From Bacillota bacterium (GTDB lineage Bacteria > Bacillota > Clostridia > Oscillospirales > Acutalibacteraceae), in NCBI GenBank assembly GCA_021769885.1, contig JAETSA010000010.1:52336-116335 (forward strand): DNA of 64,000 bases, given 5' to 3'. Under the pieces are notes generated by a model. It saw only the letters and a list, made by a program, of their open reading frames with translations, made no database searches and was not told the DNA's origin. Shown here in pieces: positions 14,080 through 24,020 of the stretch. A program made the translations under genes and the position numbers. Position 1 is the first letter of the stretch. The number at the start of each line of letters is the position of its first letter.

Positions 14080-15107
14080 AAATATTGAATTGGGATAGCT
14101 TCACATTTATTGATTTATTCGCTGGAATTGGTGGTATTCGATTAGGCTTTGAAAGTGTAGGGGGGAAGTGTGTTTTTTCAAGCGAATTTGATGAAGATGC
14201 TTGTAAAACGTATGAAGCTAATTTTGGAGAACACCCTGCGGGGGATATAACAAAAATCGATGCAAATGATATTCCAGACTTTGATATATTATTGGGAGGG
14301 TTTCCGTGTCAAGCATTTTCAATTATTGGCAAAAAAGAAGGATTCGCTAATGAAACGTGCGGAACACTATTTTTTGATATTGAAAGAATACTAAAAAAAA
14401 AGAAACCAAAAGCGTTTATGCTTGAAAATGTGCGAAATTTGACAGCACATGATAAAGGTAACACCTTTAGAATAATTACAACACATTTAGAGGCATTGGG
14501 CTACCGAGTGTATTCCAAAGTTCTTAATGCCCTTGACTATGGTGTTCCACAGAAACGAGAACGCATTATAATTGTCGGATTTATTGACAATGTGGAATTT
14601 GAATTTCCCGCACCTGTCGCATTATCGGAAAGGAAAACACTAACTGACATATTGGAAACAGAGGTTGATAAAAGATATTATGTTAGGGATGAAATTAGAC
14701 TTTCAAGATTAGAACGCCTAAAGGAAAGAGATTATCCTAGACCTTATATATCACATGAAAATATTGCAGGTTCTATAACGCCACATCCTTATTCTTCTGC
14801 TTTACGGGCTGGGGCTTCTGCAAATTACATTCTTATTAATGACGAGCGCAGACCGACTGAACGTGAACTTTTAAGAATACAGGGATTTCCGGATAGCTAT
14901 AAAATTGTTGTGCCTTATGGAAAAATAAAGAAGCAGACTGGAAATTCTGTAGCTATTCCTGTAATAAAAGCAGTAGCACAAGAAATGATAAAGGCATTGA
15001 AGACTTATAATGAAACGGAGGTAAATAGCTTTGGAAAAAAGACCGAGATTAAGGGATTCAAAACAATTAACAACGCAGACCCTGTACCCGTTGAATGTGT
15101 TTCCTAA
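14076..15107 (+). CDS. DNA (cytosine-5) methyltransferase, type II
   Basis: A 343-residue C5 methyltransferase that protects the host site of a type II restriction system. Conserved motifs appear in order: motif I DLFAGIGGIRLGFE, motif IV GGFPCQAFS with catalytic Cys78, motif VI MLENVR, motif VIII QKRERIIIVG, and motif X GNSVAIPVIKAVAQEM near the C-terminus. The target-recognition region lies about residues 190-280. The site cannot be read from sequence alone. The gene is markedly AT-rich compared with its neighbours and overlaps the next frame by 77 bp, which points to horizontal acquisition as a unit. Confidence 0.93.
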   Translation: MKILNWDSFTFIDLFAGIGGIRLGFESVGGKCVFSSEFDEDACKTYEANFGEHPAGDITKIDANDIPDFDILLGGFPCQAFSIIGKKEGFANETCGTLFFDIERILKKKKPKAFMLENVRNLTAHDKGNTFRIITTHLEALGYRVYSKVLNALDYGVPQKRERIIIVGFIDNVEFEFPAPVALSERKTLTDILETEVDKRYYVRDEIRLSRLERLKERDYPRPYISHENIAGSITPHPYSSALRAGASANYILINDERRPTERELLRIQGFPDSYKIVVPYGKIKKQTGNSVAIPVIKAVAQEMIKALKTYNETEVNSFGKKTEIKGFKTINNADPVPVECVS

Positions 15108-15765
15108 AGATTTGATAAACAAGATAGGGAGTTATCTTGTTTATCTGCTTTACATAGGACGGAAAGATGTTTCGGGCAACGATTGGGGTGATGCATTTGC
15201 TGATGCAATAGGTGGTACACATCTAGATTCGCCCATTGGTATTGCGGATGTTATATTAGATAAAAATTGTTGGTCGATGAAAACCGTAAAGGCTAAAGAC
15301 CCATTTACAAGTACAAGCGTTAGGCTGATAAGCGGAAGATGCTCACCCGATTATTCCTATGGCATAACTGATCCCCACAAAGATGTGCAAAAAACAGGCG
15401 AAGCAGTTCTGAACATATGGAATGAAAGAATAAACATTGCAACCGACCATTATAGTAGGGTAAGAACAAGTATTTTAGTAAGAAGCTATGACTTGCTTTC
15501 TTACAGGTTGTTTGAAGAAGAAACACAGAGATATAGAACTACCGACTATCATTGGAAGGTAAACCATAACGGTAATTTGATAGGTTTAGATTGCAATGAA
15601 AAGGTTTGCTTTACCTGGCAGCCACATGGTTCACAGTTTACAATTCACACGGAAGTACCAGCAGGAGCTGTCAAGTTTTGTGTGAGAAAGCCGCCAACGT
15701 TACAGAAAAGCGATGTTCTTAAGGGTATCGACTTTGATGAAAGTTGGATAACTATTTTTGAATAG
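15031..15765 (+). CDS. Putative type II restriction endonuclease
   Basis: A 244-residue protein whose start overlaps the end of the methyltransferase. TTG 15031 is chosen because GGAGG lies nine bases upstream. A PD-(D/E)xK-like core is visible as GIADVILDKNCWSMKTVK around residue 75, with Asp, then Ser-x-Lys after the expected spacing. The rest is not recognisable to me, as is normal for fast-evolving restriction enzymes. The 77-bp overlap, the same AT-rich composition and the adjacent cytosine methyltransferase make the cognate endonuclease the best call. It ends at a clear hairpin terminator. Confidence 0.7.
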   Translation: MEKRPRLRDSKQLTTQTLYPLNVFPKDLINKIGSYLVYLLYIGRKDVSGNDWGDAFADAIGGTHLDSPIGIADVILDKNCWSMKTVKAKDPFTSTSVRLISGRCSPDYSYGITDPHKDVQKTGEAVLNIWNERINIATDHYSRVRTSILVRSYDLLSYRLFEEETQRYRTTDYHWKVNHNGNLIGLDCNEKVCFTWQPHGSQFTIHTEVPAGAVKFCVRKPPTLQKSDVLKGIDFDESWITIFE

Positions 15766-15831
15766 CCAGGTTATCAGACGTGTCGCGTCACCATCTACTG
15801 TCTTTAGATTTACGCGACAAAATCAAAATAA

Positions 15832-15881
15832 AGAGTGGAAAATTCTTGGAAATGCAAGAACTTTTCCACTCTGATTTTATA
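15832..15881 (+). terminator. Terminator of the restriction-modification pair
   Basis: AGAGTGGAAAA and TTCTTG pair with CAAGAA and CTTTTCCACTCT, followed by ATTTTAT. A long stem about 65 bp past the endonuclease stop. Confidence 0.85.
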
Positions 15882-15971
15882 TGTTAGGAGAATAAATTTA
15901 CATATCCTGTAATCCTTTTGCCAAAGGTCTGTAGAGAAGAATGAAAGGAATCTACTGTGACTGCAGAGGGC

Positions 15972-16012
15972 AAAAAATTACACACCTACGTTATTGCGAG
16001 GTGCGTAATTAT
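15972..16012 (-). terminator. Terminator of prfB
   Basis: On the minus strand AATTACGCACCT pairs with AGGTGTGTAATT and is followed by TTTT. It lies 10 bp past the prfB stop. Confidence 0.85.
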
Positions 16013-16021
16013 GACCATTTT

Positions 16022-17143
16022 TTAGCCCTGTGCGAGCTTTTTTTGCGATTCCATTTTCAAATAGGCGTTGATGAAGCCGTCCAAATCGCCGTCCATCACA
16101 TTGCCGATGTTGCCCGACTCAAAATTGGTGCGGTGGTCTTTGACGAGCTGATAGGGCATAAACACATAGGAACGAATCTGACTGCCCCAGGCGATTTCCT
16201 TTTGGTCGCCCTTGATATCTGAAATTTTTTCCAGATGCTCACGCTCTTTAATTTCCACCAGCTTGGATTTCAGCATACGCATGGCGACCTCACGGTTTTG
16301 ATGCTGACTGCGCTCCACCTGGCAGGAAACGACAATGCCTGTCGGCAGATGAGTCAGACGCACGGCGGAGGAGGTTTTGTTGACCTTCTGCCCGCCCGCG
16401 CCGCTGGAACGGTACACGTCCATTTTGATGTCCTCAGGCGCGATTTCGACTTCAATGGTATCGTCGATTTCAGGCATAACCTCTAACGAGGCGAACGAGG
16501 TGTGGCGGCGGCCTTCGGAATCGAACGGCGACACGCGCACAAGTCGGTGAATGCCGGTTTCACTCTTTAAGAAGCCGTAGGCGTTTTCGCCCTCAATCAA
16601 AATGCTGGCGGATTTTAAGCCCGCTTCATCGCCGTCCAAATAGTCCAGCGTCGAAACCTTGTAGCCGTGGCGTTCACCCCAGCGGTTATACATACGGAAC
16701 AGCATTTGCGCCCAATCCTGCGCCTCTGTGCCGCCCGCCCCTGCGTGGAACGTCAAAATTGCGTTTTTGCTGTCGTATTCGCCCGAAAGAAGCGTCGTGA
16801 GGGTCATCGTATCGAGTGTACCCTCAAAGTTTACGACATTTTCCTCGCACTCGGGGAGCAAATCCAAATCCTCTTCCTCATTGGCAAGCTCAATCATCAC
16901 AAGTGCGTCATCATAATCGCCGCAGAGCTTTTCGTATGCCGAAACCTTGGCTTTTAAGGCGCTTGTGCGCTTTAAGACAGCCTGCGAGGTTTTCAGGTCG
17001 TCCCAAAATCCCTCTTCGGCAGCTTTCGCTTCCAATGCGGCAATCTCCGTTTTCATTTTTTCAAGACCGAGCGCCTCTGACAAATCTTGCAGTGCCTTTT
17101 CGTGCCCTAACAGGCGCAGTCTTAATTCTTCAAATTGAAGCAT
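16022..17143 (-). CDS. prfB: Peptide chain release factor 2
   Basis: RF2 recognises UGA and UAA stop codons and triggers release of the finished peptide. The 373-residue product has the RF2 tripeptide in SPFDSEGRRHT and the universal GGQ in SGAGGQKVNKT. The whole protein is encoded in one uninterrupted frame from ATG 17143. The programmed +1 frameshift (an in-frame UGA near codon 26) that autoregulates RF2 in many bacteria is absent. The gene is monocistronic with its own terminator. Confidence 0.96.
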   Translation of the reverse strand: MLQFEELRLRLLGHEKALQDLSEALGLEKMKTEIAALEAKAAEEGFWDDLKTSQAVLKRTSALKAKVSAYEKLCGDYDDALVMIELANEEEDLDLLPECEENVVNFEGTLDTMTLTTLLSGEYDSKNAILTFHAGAGGTEAQDWAQMLFRMYNRWGERHGYKVSTLDYLDGDEAGLKSASILIEGENAYGFLKSETGIHRLVRVSPFDSEGRRHTSFASLEVMPEIDDTIEVEIAPEDIKMDVYRSSGAGGQKVNKTSSAVRLTHLPTGIVVSCQVERSQHQNREVAMRMLKSKLVEIKEREHLEKISDIKGDQKEIAWGSQIRSYVFMPYQLVKDHRTNFESGNIGNVMDGDLDGFINAYLKMESQKKLAQG

Positions 17144-17216
17144 AGCTACGATATCCTTTTCCGTAAAAATTTTACAATAACTATAGTATTCTACTATACT
17201 ATTTAAAAATATGCAA

Positions 17217-17873
17217 CTATTTTAAGCACGGAATAATCTCTTTTGCCGCGGCGGCAAAGCCGTGCACGTTTAAGTGCAGACCGTCGTAGCAAAATTCCTT
17301 TGCGAGTCTGCCCTTTTTGTCGGCGAGCGTATCGGTCAAATCCAAATAAAATACGCCGCTGTCCATCGCCAACGCTCGCAGCTGCTCGTTGAGTGCCGTA
17401 ATATTTTTGTTTTTGCGTTTGCCGACCATTTGTGCCGCCGCAAGGGACATATATTTATTTACGGGGTATACCCCTTGCAGTACGACATTTGTATTCGGCA
17501 GTGTTTGTGTTGTGATGCGCAGAATTTCGCCGACATTGCGGACAATCTCCTCTATCGGTACACCGAGTCCCAAATCGTTTGTGCCGATTAAAATGACCAA
17601 ATTGCGCGGTTCGATGTTTAGGGCGTTGGTTTTCAGACGCCACAACAGGCGGTCGCTTGTATCGCCGCTGATGCCGCGGTTGTATACTGCCTGTCCGCTT
17701 TTTTGCGAAAAGTCGTAAAAAAGCTCATAGCTGTTGAAAATCTCCGTAATTGAATCGCCGAACAGCACCGTTTGCCCGTGTTTGGCATAATTTTCATTCA
17801 GAAACAGGTAGTTTTCCTGCTTGGTGTATTTTACAAGGTCGTAATTTTGTGTGGGTGTGTATTCGGAATCCAT
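17217..17873 (-). CDS. SGNH/GDSL-family esterase or lipase
   Basis: A 218-residue hydrolase of the SGNH fold. All four blocks are present: FGDSITE (Ser41), RGISGDTSD (Gly), LIGTNDLG (Asn) and DGLHLN (Asp-His). No signal peptide is evident, so it is likely cytoplasmic, perhaps a deacetylase acting on sugars or thioesters as in related clostridial proteins. I start at ATG 17873 because GGGAGG lies at a proper distance. ATG 17879 is too close to it. Longer frames run into the divergent promoter. Substrate unknown. Confidence 0.85.
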   Translation of the reverse strand: MDSEYTPTQNYDLVKYTKQENYLFLNENYAKHGQTVLFGDSITEIFNSYELFYDFSQKSGQAVYNRGISGDTSDRLLWRLKTNALNIEPRNLVILIGTNDLGLGVPIEEIVRNVGEILRITTQTLPNTNVVLQGVYPVNKYMSLAAAQMVGKRKNKNITALNEQLRALAMDSGVFYLDLTDTLADKKGRLAKEFCYDGLHLNVHGFAAAAKEIIPCLK

Positions 17874-17999
17874 CCGCATCTGCCTCCCTGATTCGAAATA
17901 GACGTGCTCTGCATTTACTATAGTACAAATTATATAAAAATGCAATCCAAAATCTGTAAGGCTTTGCACAGACCTTGAGGTCTTTTTTGTCGAATACGC

Positions 18000-18029
18000 T
18001 TGACAAGTCGGCATTTATACTGATAAAAT
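18000..18029 (+). promoter_or_regulatory. Promoter upstream of the giant surface protein
   Basis: TTGACA (18000-18005), an 18-bp spacer and TAAAAT (18024-18029), about 100 bp before the start codon. It lies in the divergent region shared with the SGNH gene. Confidence 0.6.
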
Positions 18030-18127
18030 ATGCATATGTATTAAATTTTTTAGAGAGATTGGGAAAACAGCCTGAAAATGCGCGAAATCGGCGTGCCTTC
18101 TACGGTGGCTTTCACAATGCGCGGGAG

Positions 18128-21100
18128 ATGATTCTTTTGCAAAAAACAGGAAGAAAAGTGTGGAGCATACTGCTCTCGGTGCTGTTGTTACTTTCAGCAC
18201 TGTCGCCGGGGCTTATCGGCGGTGCAGTGGATGCAGTATTGACAATCACACGGGACGGCGTAGAGGTCACCGAACAGCTTTCGGTGCAGGAATACCGTTC
18301 CATTCAATTGGGCTATACCACTGCGGGCGATCTGCCGGACGGCACTTACGTCACGTGGGAAAGCACACAGCCCCTGCTTGCAGGCGTGGATGATACCGGT
18401 AAGGTAACGGGCTACGACTATTCCAAGGCGGCAATTGTGCAGAAGTGGATTGACGAGAATATCCGCTCCCTGCCGCTGGTCGGCGAAGCGATGGCGAAAT
18501 CGATTGAAGATCAAATCGCGGCGACAGGTGTCGATTTAGAGGATATGGACACCGCTGTTTTGATTGCGATTGTTCGCGGTGTGGCGGGCGATGCTTTGGC
18601 GGACAGCCTCCAGAAAGCACTCGACAGTATGAATGTCGAAATCGTTGCGACGCTCCACGGTGCGGATGGCACCGTGCTTGCGACCGACCGCGTAGAGGTG
18701 GTCGTCACAAAGAGCGTCATTGCCGATGTTGCACCGACTGCGGTGCATATTACCAATAAAAGCGGCGTGCCGAAGACCGTTGCTGTCGGCACGAGTGTAC
18801 AATTATACGGTATGTGCACGCCCGTTCGTTTAAAGCAGAGTGTAAAATGGACAATGGGCGGCACGGTATTTGATACGGAATCCGGCAAGCATGCGAACGT
18901 TTCGTCGGACGGTTTGGTTACCTTTACCTCGGCAGGGCAGGTAACAGTTCGTTTGAGCCCGTCGAATGCGTTGTACGCCGCCTTTACCGATACTGTGACT
19001 TTTACAGTTGTGGAGCAGTCCGAACTGCCGGTGGAGGACTTTTCGATTACCGGCAATTTAAAAGTGGATGAGGGTGCAACGTCACAGCTCGCCATTACAG
19101 GATTGACGCCTGCGGGCGCATACACGGGCGACCTTACATGGACAAGCTCCGATCCGACGGTTGCCGTGATTGACCAGGACGGTGTTGTCACGGGCTTGGA
19201 CGGCGGCAGCGGGCTTACGACCTACAGCCGTACCACTACCATTACTGCAACTGCGGGCGGCGTTTCCCGCTCAGTGGAATTTACCGTCAGCCGAAAGCTT
19301 GTGAATGCGACGATTTCAGGTGTGGAAATTGTTGGCGATACGGTTATTCCGAACAATATTTCCACAACCTATGCAATGAAGCTGACCCCTGACCGCCTGA
19401 ACTCCAGTTCCTCGGTCAAACGCGAGTGGGGGCTTTTAGAGCCGCTGACGGGTGAGATTGTGTGGGCAACCGCAGATGCACCTGCCGACACAAGCATTGC
19501 AACGATTAGCGCCGACGGCGTACTTACCCCGAAGCAGAGCGGCATTATTGAAATTCACGCGCGCGCTTCACAAGGTGAGGTCGTGTGCGAAGCTGTGCTG
19601 ACCGTCAATGCGGGTACGCCGATTACCAGCTTCTCGTTGGGCTTAGGCGATGGCTTTTCTACAAGCTTTACCGTCAATTTCGGCAGAACGAAATTCTTAG
19701 AAGAGGGCAAAACTGCCCAAATCAATATCGAAAATATTTTGCCGGCGGATTTTGACACGAATTTGTTAGACCGCGTGGTGTGGACGAGTTCTGCACCGAA
19801 TGTGGTATCGGTTGACCAAGACGGGCGTGTGCACGGCCTGGATGCAGGACGCACGGGCTTGCTGACGGATAAACGTGAGGTTACGATTACGGCAAGCGTC
19901 GGCGGTGTTTCCTCGTCAATTACCTTTGATTTGCGCGGCGCGACCGTACAGGATTTGGTAGAAGCGCAAATCACGGGCAGTGATTATGTGATTAAGGATT
20001 TCCCGCGTTCGTATTCGGCGGCATTTCTTCCGACGAGAATATCGGCAAAGAATGTCCATTGGGGCGTACCCTATGATGACGGCAGCCGTCCGTGGACAGC
20101 GGATTGGAGCAGCACAAGCGGCAATCAGCAAAACAGTGTTGCCGCAGTCGATAACAACGGCGTGGTTTCGGGTGTTTCCGCAGGGGAAACGACATTGTAT
20201 GTATTCGGGCGTGAGGGTACAACCAAATTGGACGGCTCTTTTGTCGAAGCCACAAAGCAGATTCAGGTCGTCGAGTTAGAGCCCGAAAGCATCACCCTTG
20301 CCGCCCCGACGCGCAAAAACTACGTCGAGGGCGAAACCGAGCTTGACTTAACCGGCTTAAAGGTTTCGCTCAATTACAGCCGCGAGGCGGTCAGCCAATA
20401 TTATGATACGACTGACTGGGAGGACAAGGACTTTACGGTTGAGGTCACTGACTACACCGTTTCCGAAATCAATCAGGGGATTTTGGATAACGAGCAGTAT
20501 ATTCTGGTGACGGTCACCCGCGCGGGTGAGGATTACCGCGGTGTGTTCCCGATTCTTTTGGAATCCAAAAAGGTCGAGAGCTTAACGCTTACGCCGCCGC
20601 GCTATGAATATGTTGAGGGCGAGACCCGTTTGGATTTAGAAGGCTTAGAGGTCACGGCTAATTACAGCAATGCGCCCTCAGAACCCGTTACGGATTATGT
20701 CGTCTATGAGCGCGAATTTGACCCGACGGTTTTGGATGCTGAGCAGAATATTACGGTTTCCTATACGCACGCAGGGGTGTCTGCTTCGGCAACCTTCCCC
20801 GTAATTGTATACGGTAAGCCTGTTGTGACTGTGGATACAGGTGCGTACACCGGCGGCTGGACGCCCGAGAATGTGACGCTCACGCTTTCTGCCACCCACC
20901 CGATGGACGGCGTGACATACTATTATAAGACTGCGGAAGATGCAGACTGGACGCCACTCGAGGGCAACACTCTGACTGTTTCTGAAAATTCGCAGAACAC
21001 CTATATTTTTAAAGCGATAAACTCCGTAAATGTGGAAAGTGCGCCGACAGCGGGCACCCCCGTATGGCGTGATGACATCACACCGAGCTTTACGCTGTCG

Positions 21101-23764
21101 CAAAGCGTGACAAGCATCACGAACCGTTCTTACGCCGTAACCGTAAACGACCTGACACTCGGTGCTTCGGGCGTTCGGGCGGTTACACTGAACGGTGCGG
21201 ACATTACTGAAAATTATGAGAGCTTTACCGTACACGAAAACGGCGAATACACGGTGCGCGTCACGGCGGACAACGGGCTTTTCTATGAACAGACCGTTAC
21301 CGTGGAAAACATCGATAAGCTTGCGCCGACTGTAGATACCGTTGAATTGACGCAAAAGAATGCGGGCGGTTTTGCAAGATTTTTGAACAGCCTTACATAC
21401 GGGAAATTCTTCAAGGAACAAATTGAATTGACGGTTACCGCTTCTGACGAGGGCGTTGCGGGCGTGGACAGAATCGAGTATCGCTTCTACAATGCCGATA
21501 CCGATACATATACCGCTTGGCGGCCTTATAACGCAAACAGCAAGCCGACGCTGGATCCGAATTTCCGCGGCTATGCCGAGGCACGTGCAGTGGACCGTGC
21601 GACCAATGTTTCCGCAACCTATACTTCCGAGGGCTTTATCATTGATAATGTTCGTCCCGCCGATGTGCAGATTACCGCTACCTACAACGGCACCGATTAT
21701 AACAGCGGCAAATGGGTCTCGGGTTCGGTGGAAATGACTTTGGAAAGCTCGGCATATTCAGGCATTTATGCGTATTATTACCGCGTAGACGGCGGGGAAT
21801 GGATACAGCTTCCCGGAAATACGCTGACTGCCGCCGAGGAGGGCAGACACGTTTACGAGTTCAAGGCAGAATCCAATTCGACCATGGAAAGCTACGAAAC
21901 GATGCAGGTCGTGCAAATTGATACGCAAAAGCCTGTCATCCGTGTGACCTTTGACGGCACATTCGGTCGCTGGACCTCGGACGGTGTACGCTTCAATTTC
22001 TCCACGGAGGAAGAGAGCCTGTCGGGCATTACCTATTACTATAACGACGGCACGGGCTGGCACGAGTTTGACGGCTCTGAGCTGTTTATCGACTGGAATA
22101 CGAATGCGCCCTATACCTTTAAGGCAGTCAACGGTGCGGGGACGGAAAGCACCACCTCCGACAGCTACAACGTGATGATTGACGTGGTTGAGCCGGAAAT
22201 CATTCTGACCCCTGCTGTGACTGAACCGACCTGCACACCGTATGAAGTGCAGATTGAAACGATCGTCGGCGAAGCGGGACTTTCCAAGGTGATGCTGGAT
22301 AACCGCAACATCACCAACCGCAAATCCTTTATGGTCACGCGCAACGGCAATTATGTCATCACTGCACTTGGCGCAAATGGTATGGTAACAACAAAGCTTT
22401 TGACGATTGACAATTTCTATACCCCCGTTTTAGAGGTTACGGATATTGATTTCGGGGAAGCGGTGAAAACAGACAGCACCGCATTCGGCACGTATTACAA
22501 CACTGTGCCGACCGTCACAATCCATGCGCAGAATACGGGCACAACGGGCGTTTCCCGCATTACCTACCGTCTGCTTGACGAAAATGCAAAGGCATTGACC
22601 GCTTGGCAGAATTACAGCGAAGAAGCCAAGCCCGTACTCTCGGAAAACTTCCGCGGCTATGTGGAAGCGCGTGCTTACGACAGCGTAAATAAGGCTTCAG
22701 CCGTGTACCGCTCCGCAGGTATCACCGTGGATACCGTCGCACCGACCGCACCGACCGTTACCGCAACGGCGAACGGCACGGAAATCGGAGAGAATGCATG
22801 GGCAAAAAGCGCAGTGACCTTACAGCCGAAGTCCGAGGCGTTTTCAGGTGTGGAACAATATTTTTACAGCGTAGACGGCGGGGAATGGCAGCCCCTCTTC
22901 GGCAACAGCATTACAATCTATGAGTCGGGTGTGCATACCTGGCAGTTCAAGGCGGTTTCCGCAGTCGGCACGGAAAGTGCTGTGACAACCTACACCACGC
23001 GCGTGGACAGCGAAACCCCGATTCTGCAAATCGGCGTGCAGGGTGCGCTCGGCGTGAAAACAGAACAGCCCATTACCTTTACCTTATATACACCGAACTG
23101 CCTGTCCGATGTGACCTATTATTACACCACGGGCACGGAATGGATAAAAATGGATGCTGCGACTCTGACAATCTCAGAGGATACGAATGCGGTCTATCGT
23201 TTCAAAGCCGTGAATGCGGCGGGCAAGGAAAGCTACGAATCCCCTGCATATCAGGTATGGTTCGAAAAGCCGGAAATCAAAGAGCTGCTGCCGAAAACGG
23301 ATGGCTCGACCACCTTGGTTGTTGACCGTGACAATGCCGAAACGCCGTATCTTATCGGACTTTCAGCAGACGGCACGACGGTTGAACAACTGCGGCAGGC
23401 ACTCGAAAATGAAGAGGCGCAGGTGATTGTCAAGCGCGGCGACACGGTGTTAGACGGTACGGCACTTGTCGGCACAGGCTGTGAAGTGCTCTGTGTTTCG
23501 GCAAAAGACCCGAATGTTGTGTATGATAGTGTGACCGTGATTCTGTACGGCGATGTCGACGGTGACGGCAGAATCAATACCGAAGATTATGACCTTATGA
23601 AAACAGCTTCCGTTGCCGATGCGGCAGTTATCGCCTCGGGTGCATATACGCTTGCGGCGGACGTAAACGGTGACGGTACGGTGGATTTCTTCGATGTGGC
23701 AATCATAAATATGCAAATGTCCGGTGTGCAGTCGATTGACCAAACCGTGAAATACTATAAATAA
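18128..23764 (+). CDS. Giant secreted Ig-like repeat protein with C-terminal dockerin
   Basis: About 1878 residues. A signal peptide (KVWSILLSVLLLLSALSPG) is followed by Big_2-type modules to about residue 720, recognisable by repeated VATVDxDGVVTGL-like turns. Two Big_3-like modules follow, each opening YVEGETxLDLxGLxV, then a long series of Ig/fibronectin-like repeats with YYYxVDGGEW and FKAVN signatures. The end is a type I dockerin with two calcium loops, DVDGDGRINTEDYDLM and DVNGDGTVDFFDVAII. There is no catalytic domain and no sortase tail, so attachment is probably through a cohesin. ATG 18128 directly abuts GGGAG, and TTG 18137 is an equally good start. Confidence 0.85.
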   Translation: MILLQKTGRKVWSILLSVLLLLSALSPGLIGGAVDAVLTITRDGVEVTEQLSVQEYRSIQLGYTTAGDLPDGTYVTWESTQPLLAGVDDTGKVTGYDYSKAAIVQKWIDENIRSLPLVGEAMAKSIEDQIAATGVDLEDMDTAVLIAIVRGVAGDALADSLQKALDSMNVEIVATLHGADGTVLATDRVEVVVTKSVIADVAPTAVHITNKSGVPKTVAVGTSVQLYGMCTPVRLKQSVKWTMGGTVFDTESGKHANVSSDGLVTFTSAGQVTVRLSPSNALYAAFTDTVTFTVVEQSELPVEDFSITGNLKVDEGATSQLAITGLTPAGAYTGDLTWTSSDPTVAVIDQDGVVTGLDGGSGLTTYSRTTTITATAGGVSRSVEFTVSRKLVNATISGVEIVGDTVIPNNISTTYAMKLTPDRLNSSSSVKREWGLLEPLTGEIVWATADAPADTSIATISADGVLTPKQSGIIEIHARASQGEVVCEAVLTVNAGTPITSFSLGLGDGFSTSFTVNFGRTKFLEEGKTAQINIENILPADFDTNLLDRVVWTSSAPNVVSVDQDGRVHGLDAGRTGLLTDKREVTITASVGGVSSSITFDLRGATVQDLVEAQITGSDYVIKDFPRSYSAAFLPTRISAKNVHWGVPYDDGSRPWTADWSSTSGNQQNSVAAVDNNGVVSGVSAGETTLYVFGREGTTKLDGSFVEATKQIQVVELEPESITLAAPTRKNYVEGETELDLTGLKVSLNYSREAVSQYYDTTDWEDKDFTVEVTDYTVSEINQGILDNEQYILVTVTRAGEDYRGVFPILLESKKVESLTLTPPRYEYVEGETRLDLEGLEVTANYSNAPSEPVTDYVVYEREFDPTVLDAEQNITVSYTHAGVSASATFPVIVYGKPVVTVDTGAYTGGWTPENVTLTLSATHPMDGVTYYYKTAEDADWTPLEGNTLTVSENSQNTYIFKAINSVNVESAPTAGTPVWRDDITPSFTLSQSVTSITNRSYAVTVNDLTLGASGVRAVTLNGADITENYESFTVHENGEYTVRVTADNGLFYEQTVTVENIDKLAPTVDTVELTQKNAGGFARFLNSLTYGKFFKEQIELTVTASDEGVAGVDRIEYRFYNADTDTYTAWRPYNANSKPTLDPNFRGYAEARAVDRATNVSATYTSEGFIIDNVRPADVQITATYNGTDYNSGKWVSGSVEMTLESSAYSGIYAYYYRVDGGEWIQLPGNTLTAAEEGRHVYEFKAESNSTMESYETMQVVQIDTQKPVIRVTFDGTFGRWTSDGVRFNFSTEEESLSGITYYYNDGTGWHEFDGSELFIDWNTNAPYTFKAVNGAGTESTTSDSYNVMIDVVEPEIILTPAVTEPTCTPYEVQIETIVGEAGLSKVMLDNRNITNRKSFMVTRNGNYVITALGANGMVTTKLLTIDNFYTPVLEVTDIDFGEAVKTDSTAFGTYYNTVPTVTIHAQNTGTTGVSRITYRLLDENAKALTAWQNYSEEAKPVLSENFRGYVEARAYDSVNKASAVYRSAGITVDTVAPTAPTVTATANGTEIGENAWAKSAVTLQPKSEAFSGVEQYFYSVDGGEWQPLFGNSITIYESGVHTWQFKAVSAVGTESAVTTYTTRVDSETPILQIGVQGALGVKTEQPITFTLYTPNCLSDVTYYYTTGTEWIKMDAATLTISEDTNAVYRFKAVNAAGKESYESPAYQVWFEKPEIKELLPKTDGSTTLVVDRDNAETPYLIGLSADGTTVEQLRQALENEEAQVIVKRGDTVLDGTALVGTGCEVLCVSAKDPNVVYDSVTVILYGDVDGDGRINTEDYDLMKTASVADAAVIASGAYTLAADVNGDGTVDFFDVAIINMQMSGVQSIDQTVKYYK

Positions 23765-23781
23765 GCGCGCTTTAAGATGAA

Positions 23782-23829
23782 TTCCCCCTCTTTCAAAGGT
23801 TTTGTGCCCGCGAAAGAGGGGGATTTTTG
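23782..23829 (+). terminator. Terminator of the giant surface protein gene
   Basis: TCCCCCTCTTTC pairs with GAAAGAGGGGGA and is followed by TTTTTG. Confidence 0.9.
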
Positions 23830-23920
23830 CAGTTGTTTTGTCAGATTTTTGCATTTTTATGTATTCGTACAGCTCGATTTCGCCCGAATCCATAAAATCT
23901 CAATTTTCCGAGATTTCATA

Positions 23921-23949
23921 TTGATAAATTCTCCCCACGGTGATAAAAT
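23921..23949 (+). promoter_or_regulatory. Promoter of the uxuA-uxuB-kdgK-eda operon
   Basis: TTGATA (23921-23926), a 17-bp spacer and TAAAAT (23944-23949), about 70 bp before uxuA. No clear GntR/LacI-type operator stands out beside it. Confidence 0.65.
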
Positions 23950-24020
23950 AAGCAAAAATGGGGAAATATTGAGTTTTCATTTTTCTCTGTAAGTAGTATT
24001 GGAAAAAGGTGATGAACCCT

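Noticed and set aside
20678..21421. 247-codon antisense frame inside the giant surface protein gene
   Set aside because: Antisense shadow of a repetitive Ig-like coding region; the sense frame has signal peptide and dockerin.
23650..23764. Evidence for a local cellulosome cluster
   Set aside because: Only one dockerin and no cohesin, scaffoldin or cellulase lies in the window, so a cellulosome cannot be claimed.
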